DNA from: Larimichthys crocea
Taxonomy: Eukaryota; Chordata; Actinopteri; Sciaenidae
Length of the DNA stretch: 64,000 nucleotides
Direction: 5' to 3'
Assembly: GCF_000972845.2 (NCBI RefSeq)
Contig: NC_040019.1
Span: 9,863,868-9,927,867, forward strand
Shown here: positions 37,291-49,874 of the stretch, in pieces
How positions within the stretch are numbered: the first letter of the stretch is position 1
Layout: every line of letters starts with the position of its first letter
Notes under the pieces: generated by a model
What the model saw: the letters and a program-made list of their open reading frames with translations, nothing else
Database searches by the model: none
Told to the model about the DNA's origin: nothing
Made by a program: the position numbers and the translations under genes

Positions 37291-37518
37291 TTTTCTTGAA
37301 GCAGGGACAAAGGAAGACACAGGTAGATTTTAATGGGACTATAGTGACTATACCCATACATAGGGCAGGCAAACTCACACATATCTTTTATATATATACT
37401 GAAGTAAAATAAAATAAAAAACCTTTTATATTAATATGAAAACAAAACACTAAAGCACAGTTTAGAGCCCCTGTGTGAGCCAACCACTTAGGCCCCACTC
37501 ATGCATGTATGCAAAGCA

Positions 37519-37556
37519 CGCACACACGAACACACACACACACACCACACACACAA
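37519..37556. repeat. CA microsatellite
   Basis: An interrupted (CA)n. Confidence 0.9.
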
Positions 37557-38430
37557 AGGTGACGAAAACAAATAAATCCCCCATCTGATGCAAAGCTGTC
37601 TCACACAAGCAAGCAAATAAACACACTGCTCCTTTTTTCCAGTGCCGTCAGGCACCCTTGATATGTACTCCGCGGAAGAGGAAGCGTATACTACGGCTCT
37701 TTGATAACACTTCAGAACAAACTCTCGCACACAAATGTGGGTGTGCTCCTTTTTCTGTCAGTGAAAGTTGACAACTGCTCATTTTCAGACCACTTAAATG
37801 AATATTTTACAGATTCTGTTTCCATTTACATGGTGACATCCCCTACACTGAATAGTTTCAGGGGTGTTTCATGTGGCAGTCATAAACTTATTTTACAGTG
37901 TTTTCTGATATTTGCTAGAGCGGATGGGGAAGTATCTGGCATTTCAGGCAGTGCTGACACTATGGCACATCCGCAGCAAGGCTCTTAAGCTGCAGCTGCA
38001 GTAGGTGGTGACAGATGTGTGCAATGACCTATCAAGAAAACTCCCACAGCTACATTTTCTTTTCAGACTGCAATGTGAAATACAAGAGTGAGCAAGAGTG
38101 CTTTGGGCATGTGCAAAGCTCAGCACTAAGTTGACTTGATGGACAGAAACAACAGAACCATAAGTTGAAATATATAATGGATGACCTCCTTGCTGAGCAC
38201 ACTTCAAGAAGCAACAATCAAAATAAAACCCCTACATCATCTCAGAGGAGAGATTTTGCTGAAAGATGTCACTCCTCTGTGGAATATATGTTCACATCCA
38301 CTTTTCCAGGGTTTGGAAAGAAAATAATAAAAAAGAAATATCAACAACAATAACAGGACCTTTGCTTCATATTGCTGAGTAAAGCCGCATCTAATTTCTG
38401 TCATGATGTGGAGGTTGTATTTCTACCCAC

Positions 38431-38653
38431 CTCTCCCTAGGCATCTGGTGGTTTGGGTTGTGGTGACAACGGATGCTGAGGCCAAAGAGCTTGCGGGCGG
38501 TGCGCTGAATCTTGAGCCGCTGGATCTCCAGAGAACTCTGAAGGAGCCTGTAGCGGGCCTGAAGGTCCCAGTCACTGCCCCACAGGAGATGCACACTGCT
38601 GATGGGCAAGAAGTGAGTGGAGGGCAGCCTCTTCAGGAAGGACTTGAACTCAT
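38431..38653 (-). CDS. brinp1: brinp1 coding exon (penultimate)
   Basis: The exon is 223 bases long. It begins with AT after a TTGTCTCAG acceptor, completing an Asp codon to give [11 protein letters not shown]. It ends with GAGAG before a GTGGGT donor (GT at 38430-38429). The encoded segment includes the motifs [24 protein letters not shown] and [14 protein letters not shown], all characteristic of the central BRINP region. If the protein has the usual length, it covers about residues 308-381. The last two bases (AG) join the first G of the next exon to make Arg, so the reading frame runs through to the final exon. The donor GTGGGT is less common than GTAAGT but acceptable. Confidence 0.94.
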
Positions 38654-39423
38654 CTGAGACAACAGAGAGGAATGAGATGAGATGAGGAAGAGAGGAAAAG
38701 AGGATGGTTTGTAAGTAAAACGTACAGTATATTTGCACAAAAAAAAAATAAAAAATAGCCTCTCCATTTGAGAAGAACAAAATGCTCAATCTGTGGAGAA
38801 ATGCACACAACCCATATTCAAAAAGGGTGCCTTTGAACAAGCTATCAGGACTTCTATAAATTTGCAATGTCACAGCTGCACAGTCACCACCTTCAGAAGG
38901 ACACAAAACAGTCACTTTGACTTCACTGTGAGAATGAACTTTTGTTCGGTGATAAAGCAAATGAGCACTCTTTATATTGTAGCATTTGTGTACGTTATTG
39001 CTCTATTATCAAGCTGACTCCTGTTTTAATCTGATAGATAGCTAAATTAACGGCTACTGCACAATAAAAGTTCAATTGTGTTTACAATGGTACTGCTGCT
39101 GAAAAGTGTGCCACATTTTCCGCAGGGAAGAAACACTGTTTAAAGAAAAAGATTGCAATTGATATTCCTTTCATGTGTGTTAACATTTTCACTTCATAAA
39201 GTAAAGACATGAAACTGTTGTCACAGGCAAAATGCTTTCAAAATTGACCAATTCATTCAAAACTCAAAAAAATATTAACTGACACACACCTCGAAGAATC
39301 ATTTTAAAGGGACTCGTATTGCCTTATGTTTCAAAGGAACTTAAAAAAATACCAGTTTCTATAATTTCAAATGTGCCAATGGTCAATAAGCATAAAATAA
39401 ACATGTAAACAGTTCACACACTT

Positions 39424-39568
39424 CAGGGTTACAATGTATATTTATTTTTTGCACCAAGGTGACGTTAAAATCCCAACTGCTCTTCATTAAAACTTAGTAT
39501 TAGGATGAAGAGGAGTTGTGCTCGAGATGTCACCTTGGTACAATAAATAAGTGTACATTGGAGCCCTG
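39424..39568. mobile_element. fold-back MITE (145 bp)
   Basis: The two halves are inverted copies. The left arm reads CAGGGTTACAATGTATATTT and GCACCAAGGTGAC. The right arm, reverse-complemented, reads CAGGGCTCCAATGTACACTT and GTACCAAGGTGAC. Arms of about 65 bases at roughly three-quarters identity flank a short centre, so one strand can fold into a long hairpin. No target-site duplication is obvious. The family is unknown to me. Confidence 0.7.
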
Positions 39569-40249
39569 CAGTGTGCAAGCTGTTTATTTGTTTTTTTTCA
39601 TTATTAGCTCACCTTCAGCATCTGCCCTCTATTGGTTTAGATGTGCATGCGCTCCTAATAGTCAATAAACACCCAGAATACTGACTCATCTTCTTCACCT
39701 TACCATATAGTTGGATGTCTTTGATTTCTTTTCTTATTTTGAATGCTTCTCTTGTGAGCAATTACAGAGAATTGAGACCTAAGTGCAATAAATACCCTCT
39801 TACCCTGTATAGCCACACACTTACTGAAGAGCACTGCCCAAACAAATTTGTTCCCATCAGTAGTGATGATTGTCCTTAAGTTCCTCTTGCTGCCTCCGAT
39901 GATTTTCTCCTCAGACAGTCCGTGAGCCCAGCTCTCTGACCCTTGTTTTAAACACTTGCTTCATACTGGGCAAAAAAGATCTTACTAAAACCCGAACAGC
40001 AAATACACAAGGGCAAGAAATCTTTTATCTGGTTTGCTGATTAATAAAATATTGAGTCAAATGATTAAAGAGTAGGTCATAATTATTTTGGAAGATAAAC
40101 TGAAGCACATCATTATAAAAAATAAAGTCAACAAATGAAAGCTCAGAATGTCTCTCGAGCAATGTCAGCCAACACAAAACCACCTCTAACCATCCCCACT
40201 CAGGGTTCGTATTTCATCTTATTGTTGTCATAGTTTAGATGATGCAAAG

Positions 40250-40876
40250 CAGTGACGTGGGGTCAGGAGAGGCAGGGGAGGCAGAGCCTCACCTAAAGAG
40301 ACGCACGGCGCGGCAGCAGCAAGCGGAGCCTCACTTTGGATTGCGCCATCCCTCACAAACTGTGCTCTGCCATGCAATGATAGCCTGTTACTGTCCCTCT
40401 GTATCAAATGTTTCAAACACTTTTAATAGACTTTCCATAGTTTAGCTGATGTACATAATGTATGTGTTTAACCTGTTTCGTGTGCTCAGAGATCTTACAA
40501 TGGCAGGGAAGAGGCACTAGGTGAGGCAGGCAGTTCTCTTGCTGCATGGTAGGGGGCAGTGATCTCCACTGAGACGGAGAGATTTTTAAAACTGAGGGAA
40601 GACAAGGACGAGTTCTACAAAAAAGTAACGGACACCTTTGTCCAGAAGGACCGGCGCACTACATTTATAAGTAAAGGTAAGACCATAATAACATTTTTTT
40701 TTTTTTATGAAATATGCAGCACGTGGGCTACAGTTTGTATGCATAAAGAACGCTAATATGACATATGAAACATAACCCATTAACTGCTGCCTGTGAATAA
40801 TCTACTCTGTTGGGTTTATAGATTTGTAAATCTGATTCTGATGGAGTCAGTGCCTCACCAGCCATGAACCTCACTG
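40250..40876. mobile_element. hAT-like non-autonomous DNA transposon
   Basis: The left end is CAGTGACGTGGGGTCAGG followed by AGGCAGAGCCTCACC. The right end, reverse-complemented, is CAGTGAGGTTCATGGCTGGT followed by GAGGCACTGAC. These are imperfect terminal inverted repeats starting CAGTG, as in hAT elements. The flanks ATGCAAAG (left) and CATGCAAG (right) share ATGCAA and could be a decayed 8-bp target duplication. Inside, a short frame (40559-40676) encodes TERFLKLREDKDEFYKKVTD and ends at an AAAG/GTAAGA donor-like site, perhaps a leftover transposase exon. Confidence 0.6.
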
Positions 40877-40877
40877 C

Positions 40878-41551
40878 ATGCAAGATATACACAATCTATA
40901 TTCCAAATTTAAATCAATATTTGTTATGGAGGAAAGGATAAAACCAATGTTCTTGGAGAACTTTTCCAAACTCAAACTCCGAAAAGAAGAGATCCCATTA
41001 TTCAAGACATGCAAAGACCTGTACAGTAAGCCAGCACCCTCCTACAGACCTCTCCACGACAGTTTAACAGCATTAACCACAGAGTTAAGAGCTCTTTTTC
41101 AGCAACAGCCGAGAAATGTCAGAATTTCTTCCACTCTCCTCCCAGGCATGTCAGAGCTCCCTTCCCCCTTTTCTTCAAAGAGGCCAGATGCCTTCTCCTC
41201 CCCTGTTTTGAGCTTGCCATATTCCTCCACCCAGTTTTCACAAATGTCAGTTACCTCCGTCACTCTTTTTTTCTAGAAAAGTTGGGTGTCTCCAGCACCC
41301 ATGGTTCAGAATTGTCTGATTCCCTCATCAAAAAAAATCCATTATCAAGTCATTCTCTCATTCCAGTTCAACAGTTGCCAATTCCTTCTACATAAGCTTC
41401 AAAGCCATCGAGGATCCCTTCCTTGAAACAGGTTCCAAAGAGTCCACACAGTCCCTTTAAATGGCTCTTATCTCAGGTTGCCAAGCATTTTATAGAGAGA
41501 TTACAGCTCTCACAATGTAACCCCACTTTACCTTGGGTCCCAGATATGTAA
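40878..41551 (+). pseudogene. unidentified decayed coding-like stretch, antisense inside brinp1 intron
   Basis: A 132-codon open frame starts at 40878 (MQDIHNLYSKFKSIF) and ends at 41276. It contains MFLENFSKLKLRKEEIPLFK and YSKPAPSYRPLHDSL. The sequence then appears to continue in another frame with one internal stop (TAA at 41393-41395). It reads KLGVSSTHGSELSDSLIKKN and later KWLLSQVAKHFIERLQLSQC, and ends PTLPWVPDM at a TAA. The composition (Ser/Pro/Lys/Leu mixture, low repetitiveness) looks protein-like across about 225 codons. I do not recognise the family. It starts two bases after the right end of the hAT-like element, so that element probably interrupted it. A processed pseudogene or an unrecognised transposon protein are both possible. 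Confidence 0.4.
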
Positions 41552-42174
41552 TGACAGATACTTCATCATATTTTTCATTTTATGTTGTAGTTTCTTATCA
41601 AAATGTTGCATTTACATGGCAGTTGTAACATCTAGAGAATTTGAGAAATGGGTATGTAATCAAAACAGATAAAGTAGATTCTTGCAGTAGCTAGCAGTTT
41701 GCATATATTAAATTAACGTGTCACCTGAACTAACACTTTTTGCCCAGAGGATCAGTCAATAGTAGTCAATATTGGGCTTGGGATGATGTACACATTTTCA
41801 AACTGCTTTGATAGAAGTTCGGATTGAATCGGCAATACCAAATTTCACCACTAGCTGTCAAATGTGACTTAGCCATGAATAAGATTGGTGGAGTTGCAAG
41901 TTTTCTATATGTTCCTGCAAATGTTTCACAATAAAAGTCTTGTTATGACATAAGGATTTTCTGTTACCTGAAACACTAGAGGGCTTTCAATTTGAAACGG
42001 ATAGAGAAGGTGTCAGGTTTGTATGAACAGCTCAATACAGTAACTCTAACAGCAAAATGGGATCAGATTAAAATGAGGCTTTGTACTGCTACGTTACTCA
42101 CTGTACTAGCTAGCTACCTCACTCAGACAGCAAACATATGTGATAAGCGTGCGTGACATGACAGTTGACAGGGC

Positions 42175-42226
42175 TATATATTATATAATAATATGTATAC
42201 AATATATATAATATACAATATTTTTC
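42175..42226. repeat. AT-rich low-complexity patch
   Basis: TATATTATATAATAATATG-type sequence. Confidence 0.8.
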
Positions 42227-44066
42227 ATAAACTAGATAGAAACTTTCCATCAAACACTACTAACTCTGCACCACCGTCTGTGATTTGCCATATGTGCCAA
42301 TGCCACATGCCGTAAATCACTGAGAGCTGCTTCTTTTGAATTTTAGTGTCTTGTTTTGTCTAACAAGTGCTGGTTCAATTTGTTTGCACAAAATCGAAGC
42401 TTGTCCACCAGACCAAACTGGGAGAAACCACAAACCGACCCAACCATAGTCAATAGCACACAGTGGGAGAACATATTATGCATGTAAAATATCTAGCTGA
42501 CATAGTATTTTTTGGACAAATACGCAATGCACAAATGCAGCAATGTTCATGGTGGAAATAAATTATCTGTGAATGTGGTAGATAGAGACATAAATCATGA
42601 AAAATCAAATCACCTCTCCTCTTTTCCTTTAAAAGCGACTGACAAGGCCAAAAAACAACCTCCAAAGTGGACGCAGGAGTCTTGTACTGTGCATAATTGC
42701 CATTAGCAGGAAAAAAACTGTCTTGATAAGATATATAACACGTACAATATCATTTTACTTAACCAATACTAAATAGGTGGAGGTGAGAAAAGGAGGAGAA
42801 ATCTTTATTATTAATAATATGTAACCACTTTGTTGCTGGATGTTAAACAGCATGACTGTTGTTTATTTTAAGCTATGATTTGTTTATAATCTAATCTTAA
42901 TAATGAAATTTAAAAAAAGATTAGTATTTGATATGTATTGCTCTCTGTTGTGGTTGCATACAGTAAATTATATAATCAGTCTTTCTGAATTTTTATAATC
43001 TATTCTATTTCAGCAGCTATGAATCATCTCTCAAGGACAGAAATCGAGCAAACAACCTTTTTATAAGCAAAGTTTGAACAAATGTTCCTCACAGGCTCTC
43101 CGGCTCTGAGAAAGTTCCTGATTCCTTCATTTCCTCTTTTGGTGAGTGTGTGAATTGCATTTTTTTCTGGGTCAGTTATACATTTATATAAATTCTTTTT
43201 TTGGACTCCTAATGCATACGTCATTTTCAAACATCTCTTCACAGATGCGCTGCACCCAATCTCCTCCATGAATCACATCAACTTTCTTTTATGGTGCATA
43301 AATATATTTATCTGATGCTGGCAGGTTTTATTGGGACACTTTTATATCATATCAATAATAGATACACATGGTGACCTGCCATGTAACAAATGGGCACTAT
43401 GTGTGCTTTTTTCTTCACTGTATACAGTATTCCACTGCCACCCTTTGTGTCTGCATTTGCATTTAATAAAAACAGAGACATTTGTATGGGAGAGAATATT
43501 ACTTGCCATGACATTCAAGCATTTTACCTGAGTAATAAAATATGTTATTTTCTCGTGCATATCAGTGTTTTCTATCTATTTCCCCTGTGTAAAACACAAG
43601 TTAAGGAAAGGTCACTGTTAGAGGTGATCAGTTAGAGGAAATCAACGTTTAACATTGGTTGAAGACAGGAAATGGAGCCCAGTATTTGGTTTTGGACTGA
43701 AAAAGTTGTCTGCCCAACAGTTCACCTTGACTTTTGTGCCTTGAATTTTTGTAACACTGTGAAAATTTCAGTCTGCTCTCTGTGGTGAGCATAAGAAAAC
43801 TCAATTTTCCATAATTTATGTAGATTTGGCAATGAGCAAGGAAGGACTAAGATGCCAAATTATGAAATGTGTTTTTAAATGACCTTTGAGAAAAAGAAAA
43901 ATGCCAGATTATGAGATTACTTAATAATATGCACTTTAGTTAAGATGCTAAACATGTGAAAAATGGTAAAATCCTATACAGCTTAGAAATAGAACATTGC
44001 AGTATAGAATCTATACTATTTTCATAATTGTCATGTTAAAAAAAGTTGGAAGTATTTTCATCTTAC

Positions 44067-44303
44067 CAGAACTCTCAAAGTCTTTATAAGAGGCAGCCCA
44101 GGACTCAGACATCCCCAACAGGGTGTTTTCCATAATCTGGATGTCGGTGATGGGACAGTTGCATTGGGGGTACTCGTCGGCACACTGACAGATGCACTGG
44201 TTGTCATGGCACACATACTCCCCCTCTCCATTGCACATAATGTAGCTCAGAGCTGACTGGACAAATTTCTCCTGTAGGTATTCTGGGAAAATTACCTGAA
44301 GAC
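44067..44303 (-). CDS. brinp1: brinp1 coding exon (third from the 3' end), cysteine-rich
   Basis: The exon is 237 bases long. It starts after a CTGTTTCAG acceptor and ends at a GTAAGA donor (GT at 44066-44065). The incoming G from the previous exon completes a Gly codon, giving the junction H-L-Q-G-L-Q-V-I-F-P. The exon holds a cysteine-dense segment: [10 protein letters not shown], then CICQC, then [12 protein letters not shown]. It ends K-D-F-E-S-S plus the first base of an Asp codon. The cysteine pattern and the motif [11 protein letters not shown] are typical of BRINP proteins, just after the MACPF-like domain. If the protein has the usual length, the exon covers about residues 229-307. 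The phase matches its neighbours exactly. Confidence 0.94.
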
Positions 44304-46314
44304 CTGAAACAGACATGAATGGCAGGTTTTAGTAACAGCATAGTGCATTTACAAACATAAAAGTACCATTAAAAAAGAATAAATAATAAATAAATAATTC
44401 CATTCCTTGTTTAATCTCCTTGTGTTGGAAATCAGCATCTACAGGTTGTAACAAAAGAAACCTGGAATGTGTAGCCTTCATACTGTCTATATCATAAAAT
44501 CTGAAATATTATGCAGAAAGCCAAAGAACTACTGAGTGAGGTCAATGGTCTTTTCATCATGTTGTCTTTATATTAAATCTATAGGCCACTTGTGTTAAGA
44601 ATTGACTTGCATATTAGAAAACACATGAGAAAATAAAAGGTACCTGAGCCTGATAAGGTGCAGTGAAATGACTGCCCTTCCAACACTGCTTTGTGTTATA
44701 AGTACTCAATATTTTCTAAAGGATGTTCTTCAACGCTCGACTATGTTCAACTTGAGCTGTCTGCGGGTTGCTCATGATGTGACAGTGTATAACAAAGATT
44801 GGTGTCAGCTCTCTTGTGTTGTGTTGTTTTTTTTTTTCCGGTTGTTTTTGTGTGTGTCTGTGCACATGAGCGTTAAGTGTTCCCATTTGTATTTGCTTGT
44901 GGTTTACTTTCCCAACTTTGCAGCATTATGCTAATTATACACTAATGGCAATGGCTGAATTTGTAATCTAGTGGCCAATTTGAGGCTGAAGCTAAAAGTG
45001 CCTCTTCACATTCACCACTGACAAGGTATTTATAATTTTTAGACTCCAAGCCAATCCATAACTCACCCCGGGGATCTTGTCGAATTGAAGCTTGGACAGG
45101 GAAACAGTAAAGCCTTTCTCTTCAATCCACGCCGGGGAAAATGAATCCCTAGCTCTACAAGCCACTGGATTGGAAAAGGACTAAATAGATTTTTTTTCCC
45201 CCCATCACATATGAAACAGCATCTTGGTGGGGCAATATTTTCTTAATAGGTTTTACTTGAGCACAAACAGTGTTTCAGCAGAAAATATGCAACCAGGAAC
45301 CAGAACATAACATGCTATTGAATGATGAATGATTGCATTATTCTTTTCCCCTCACATTATTTTCACCTTTGGGTGAAAACAGGAATCCATTTATGCAAAA
45401 TCAACATAATGTAGCTAGAATGAAAGGGAAAGTAAGCATATCATTTAATATTGAACACATGAATCATTTTCAAGGTGTTGTCATGGAGTCAAATGTTATC
45501 TCTTATTATGCATATGCATGTGGCAATTAACTGTACTTATTTTCACCAAACATACGCCAAACTGAAAACTGTGGGTAATGAAGATTTTATTATGTGCAAC
45601 GATTTAGCTCTGAAACATAGGGCAACTTCAGTGTCCATCACCATGGTGACAGCCTTTTATGCAGCAATGTTTGCTACTTACAAGCTTACTTTCTACCTCT
45701 GCATTTATTCAGCACACAACACTTTCAACTAGACAAATAATCTTCACATCATACAACCTTTCCCTGTAACATGTACGCCTTTTTGAATAAAACGAGCTCC
45801 CCTTCTGCTTTACTCCTCATCAGAACCACTGCCCATCAATGATGAAGGGAACAGAAGGAGGGAGGGAGTAAAAGGGATGGATGGATCATGTTTGACCACA
45901 AAAGAGTTGGGTTGCACGGGGCTTTTTCTCCATCAGGCCTGTCTGCGGCCCCTGGATCCAATATTCATTTAGCTTGATGTATTCCTGGGCTTGAAACTTT
46001 AATGTGATTTGTGGGAGAATCCAGATGGCAAGTTCACGGATCAACGCTGCTCACTGACAGTGCTGGTGCCAGCGGCCGGGTGCACAATAACACCAAGTGG
46101 CTCAGCCCTCCCTCTTTCTTTCGTCAGTCTAAGCATGCCTCATACCCTCAACCATACCACCATCACACACACACGCACGTTTTTCTTTTCCTGATATCAA
46201 TATGCTGGCACCAGGAGATTACACAAGGAAACTGTCGGGATGCTGACATTCAGCTCTATCAGCCTTGTGATCTCTTGTTTTCTCCTCTCAATGTTTGTCC
46301 CTTCTCTTCCCATG

Positions 46315-46338
46315 CCTCTCCCTCTCTCTCTCTCTCTA
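46315..46338. repeat. CT microsatellite
   Basis: A (CT)n core within a longer pyrimidine-rich block (46255-46560). Confidence 0.85.
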
Positions 46339-49300
46339 CCCCTTGCTCCATCTCTGTACACACCTCTTCTGTCTTACTTCATTACACTCACTCCTACTCC
46401 CTCAACGCTCATGCACATGCCCCTTGACTCGTCCCCCACCATCCTTTGCCTTTCATTCACTCCATCAATCACTCTCCTCATTCCTGTTTCTTCACCTCTT
46501 CTGCTCTCCTTCTACATTCTCCCACCGAGCACGTACTCAAGTATTGGAAATTTGATGTCTTGTCCTCCCACTCCAGTGTAGAAATGATGTCATGCAATAA
46601 AAGTAAATCCATCAACATTTGTTAGTGCAATGGGGGAATGAGTAAGAGAATTGGAGCCTTCGGGCCAAAAAATGAAATGAGAAACTAATCAGAGTAAAAA
46701 CATTTATCTTGTGACTTCCGTAGCTTTCCTGTGTTAGCGCAGTAACGTGAAAACACTGAGAATGATTGGGCCATAAAGCTACAGTTTATGTGGCTCTCAG
46801 GCAGATATTTGTTGAGGAAAACACTAGATATTGAAGTAGGGAGTTACACTTACAATCATTAAAGAGTTGTGGATAAAATGAATAGGTGCATATTGGAAGG
46901 CCCGTGCAGCCATTTGATAACCTCCAACTTCATGCTCTGTCAGTGCACATAATTCCCTGCAACTCTTATGCCTGGCTTGCTCTAAATAAATAGCGCCTCA
47001 AAATGGCAGTTAATCTCACTGCATACATCAGAGGCTGATATATTTCCTTCACGTACGTTGGAATATACGCCCGCAAACATTCCATGAATGCTAAAAACGG
47101 AGACTCTGCAACTGTGACTTTGCTTTTTCATTATGTCTTTTTCTAGAGTGCTCTATTTTTACATGGTGATAGATTGGGAGTGTAGGCTGCAACTGAGGCT
47201 TGTAACTGCCTTGGCAAGCAGTTGCCTGCTTATTGCAATGCCACGCTCCGCCTCATAAGTTACAGTTTCATTAAAGATTAATTGACCATTGTGTGGCCGC
47301 AATTTCGCAAAATAATCATTACTTAATCCACTGGTGCAATAAAGTGCATTACTTCAATGGGGGCATTAAATTACTATTGGAGGTTATCGTTGCAGCCATG
47401 ATACAAAAACCAAAGACCTCTGAATCGGAAGATTGCCTGTTTATCTTCAGTCCAGGCCTGCCTGGTCCAGCCTTACTGATCCTTAGATACTTAAAACCAA
47501 GAGGGCATGTAACTTTAAGATTTGCTGCGTTGGCCCATTTCATGCGGGATCTCCTCATCCACAACTAAGAGGTAAAGGTGCAGCTAAAGTAGCTATTTAT
47601 CCACTTTTCATTTCTTTACATAAAGCGCTTTAGGCCTTTGACAGTTTGCGTGTTAGGCCTGATAGAATGTTAGGCTACTTTCACAATGCGCTAGCGTTTT
47701 TTCTGAAGTTCTGAATAAGGTGTACTTAGCATTCAAATGGATAATGCTACTGTTTCTGTACCGAGTAGATTAGCCCATATTATCATAGATTATCATAAGT
47801 GTTCTCAGCACGCTCAAAGGCAGCAGCCTGTGTCATCAAAAAGGACCGCTGACTCAAATTTACGCTGGAGAATCTTATTTAAGTATTTGTGTATGGGAAT
47901 AATTGTTTGGGACACTTTAATCAATATTTCCATCTCAAATATCCTTTCATGTCCAAAGTCCAGCCCAAAGAACATTAGTTTTTTTTGTTCTTCTTTGAAT
48001 GGTCTCTTTAGCCTTTTGGGATTTTTATGGTACACTGACACTTAGACACACAAATATTTGAAGCAGCATGACAACAGAGATGTTGCAAATCCCATTTCCT
48101 AGAACATATTAACATACAAGCGCAAGCGTATGCATATGTGATAACACCCCCGGTCTATTTGTTTAGAACAGAAAGACATGTGGAACACAATGCGTTTCAC
48201 ACAATATCTATAGTGTTAGCTTTGAGGAGACCCACTTATTCATATTGTTAACACAAAAAAGCAAGAAAGGATGCAGGTGCAGTAATCACTGTAAAAGCAT
48301 AAATTACATATAAAAATGGTCTTGGCATTCAGAGCTTGCTGCTCCTGCCTCCTGAAAAAAAGAGGGAATTGCTGAAATTGCATGTTGAAGCAATTGCTGG
48401 ATTGAGGAGGCCAGGCAGTCAGGAGAGGTAGATGAGCTTTCCGTGGTGCTGAGTTATTGCCAGCTGTGCTGCACTCTGGACACAGACACACAAGTTGAGT
48501 AAGAGTAAAAAGAAGTTAGTGATTACTTTTCTTCTCCCTTTCCTGTGTGCAAGATCACCATAGGGCTTTTTTTTTATTATTAAAGAACAATACTCTAAAA
48601 GTGAGCCTGTGCAAGATGAAGGTAGTCATTTTGTTTTGAATTAATAAAAAAACCCCATAACAAACAATAATTATTAGCTGTGTTTCAAAATATGTAATGT
48701 GATATGTGATGGCTGCTTGTGCACTTCAGTAGCACTGTTCAAGCTGTTCTGTCATGCGCTGCCATGTGTCCCTGCACAGCAGTAGCAGTAGGACCTTGGC
48801 TGCTGAGATATTGTACTAGTGTCACAAATTGATGTGCACACACTCACACAGAAACACATGGAATCATGTACGAGCACATGTACACACCCTTTGCGTGCTC
48901 TTGCAGAAATCACGTTTTACAAGAACCCTGGAGAGGGGGAGGAGAGACATATGACAAGCTCTGACATTTCCATTTCAGCTATAAAAGATACAACTGCCCT
49001 CAAAGTGTCAAGATGCGCTGTATACACGTCTCAGATCAAAAGCTCAGTTTTATATAAAACATCCATAAATACAGAAATAATGCTACTCTATTTGCATTGG
49101 GAGACACACACTTGCTTTACAATTTGCTCAAAATGAACAAACTGTTTCATAAATAGACTGTTGTGTGTTGTGTAGTAACCCCGGAAATTGTGAGACAAAC
49201 TATACAAGCTGGATCTTTTGTGGGTTGTCAATTTTATTATTGAACAATTGAACCTTTTAAGTATGTGTGCTAACATGTTATTCAATTTGATATTACAAGT

Positions 49301-49391
49301 GATATATGAGTGTGTCATCATCATTGTATATCATATATTATATGTATATTACAGGTTGTGAGCATACTGTAAATCATTTATTTAGTGGTAA

Positions 49392-49395
49392 ATAA

Positions 49396-49426
<31 letters not shown>

Positions 49427-49430
49427 TTTA
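49392..49430. repeat. AT microsatellite with T run
   Basis: (AT)n followed by about 12 T. Confidence 0.95.
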
Positions 49431-49830
49431 ATACTGGCCTCATAATGAACTAAACCAGGGACTATTTTTAGTTCATGGACCACATACTGTACAGCCCAAT
49501 TCAGTCTCAAAATGGCCATACCAGATAAACCATTGCATAATAACCTATAAATAATAACACCTCAGATGTTTTGCACAATTTGTACAAATACATTCAAATG
49601 TTCACAATTAATCAACCATCCATTTAGTAAACAAATGAACAGTGTAAAATGTCTGAAGAAAAATAAGTGCAATCTCAGCAGTTTGTCTTGGTTTTTCAAC
49701 ATTCAGTCAGTCCACATGTGCATTACAAAGACACAAACCGTTTAGTCATGTTTAGTACTTTGGAAGTGAATGGCAATGGAATATTGTACTTCTTTCTTTG
49801 TCTAGTGGACAAAACAGGAACAGCAGTGCA

Positions 49831-49834
<4 letters not shown>

Positions 49835-49874
<40 letters not shown>
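49835..49874. repeat. AT microsatellite
   Basis: (AT)n with one ACAT interruption. Confidence 0.95.

Larger units (their letters stand above)
29389..38430 (-). other. brinp1 intron between the last two coding exons
   Basis: This intron is 9.0 kb, with a GTGGGT donor at the high end and a polypyrimidine-CAG acceptor at the low end. It is AT-rich. It holds two tRNA-derived SINEs (31722-31880 and 34376-34523), a third SINE-like element (36521-36770), a LINE reverse-transcriptase fragment (36780-37290), a long TA microsatellite (32508-32586) and a CA repeat (37519-37556). I found no other coding exon. The remaining open frames of about 60-109 codons show no recognisable domains. Confidence 0.8.
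38654..44066 (-). other. brinp1 intron (5.4 kb)
   Basis: This is a GT-AG intron between the cysteine-rich exon and the penultimate exon. It contains a fold-back MITE (39424-39568), a hAT-like non-autonomous element (40250-40876), and an unidentified decayed coding-like stretch on the plus strand (40878-41551). An AT-rich low-complexity patch lies at 42175-42226. The remainder shows nothing that I can name. Confidence 0.8.

Noticed and set aside
46009..46581. Overlapping 61-138 codon plus-strand frames rich in Ser, Leu and Pro
   Set aside because: They arise from a pyrimidine-rich, CT-repeat block that lacks stop codons in several frames at once. No domain is visible.
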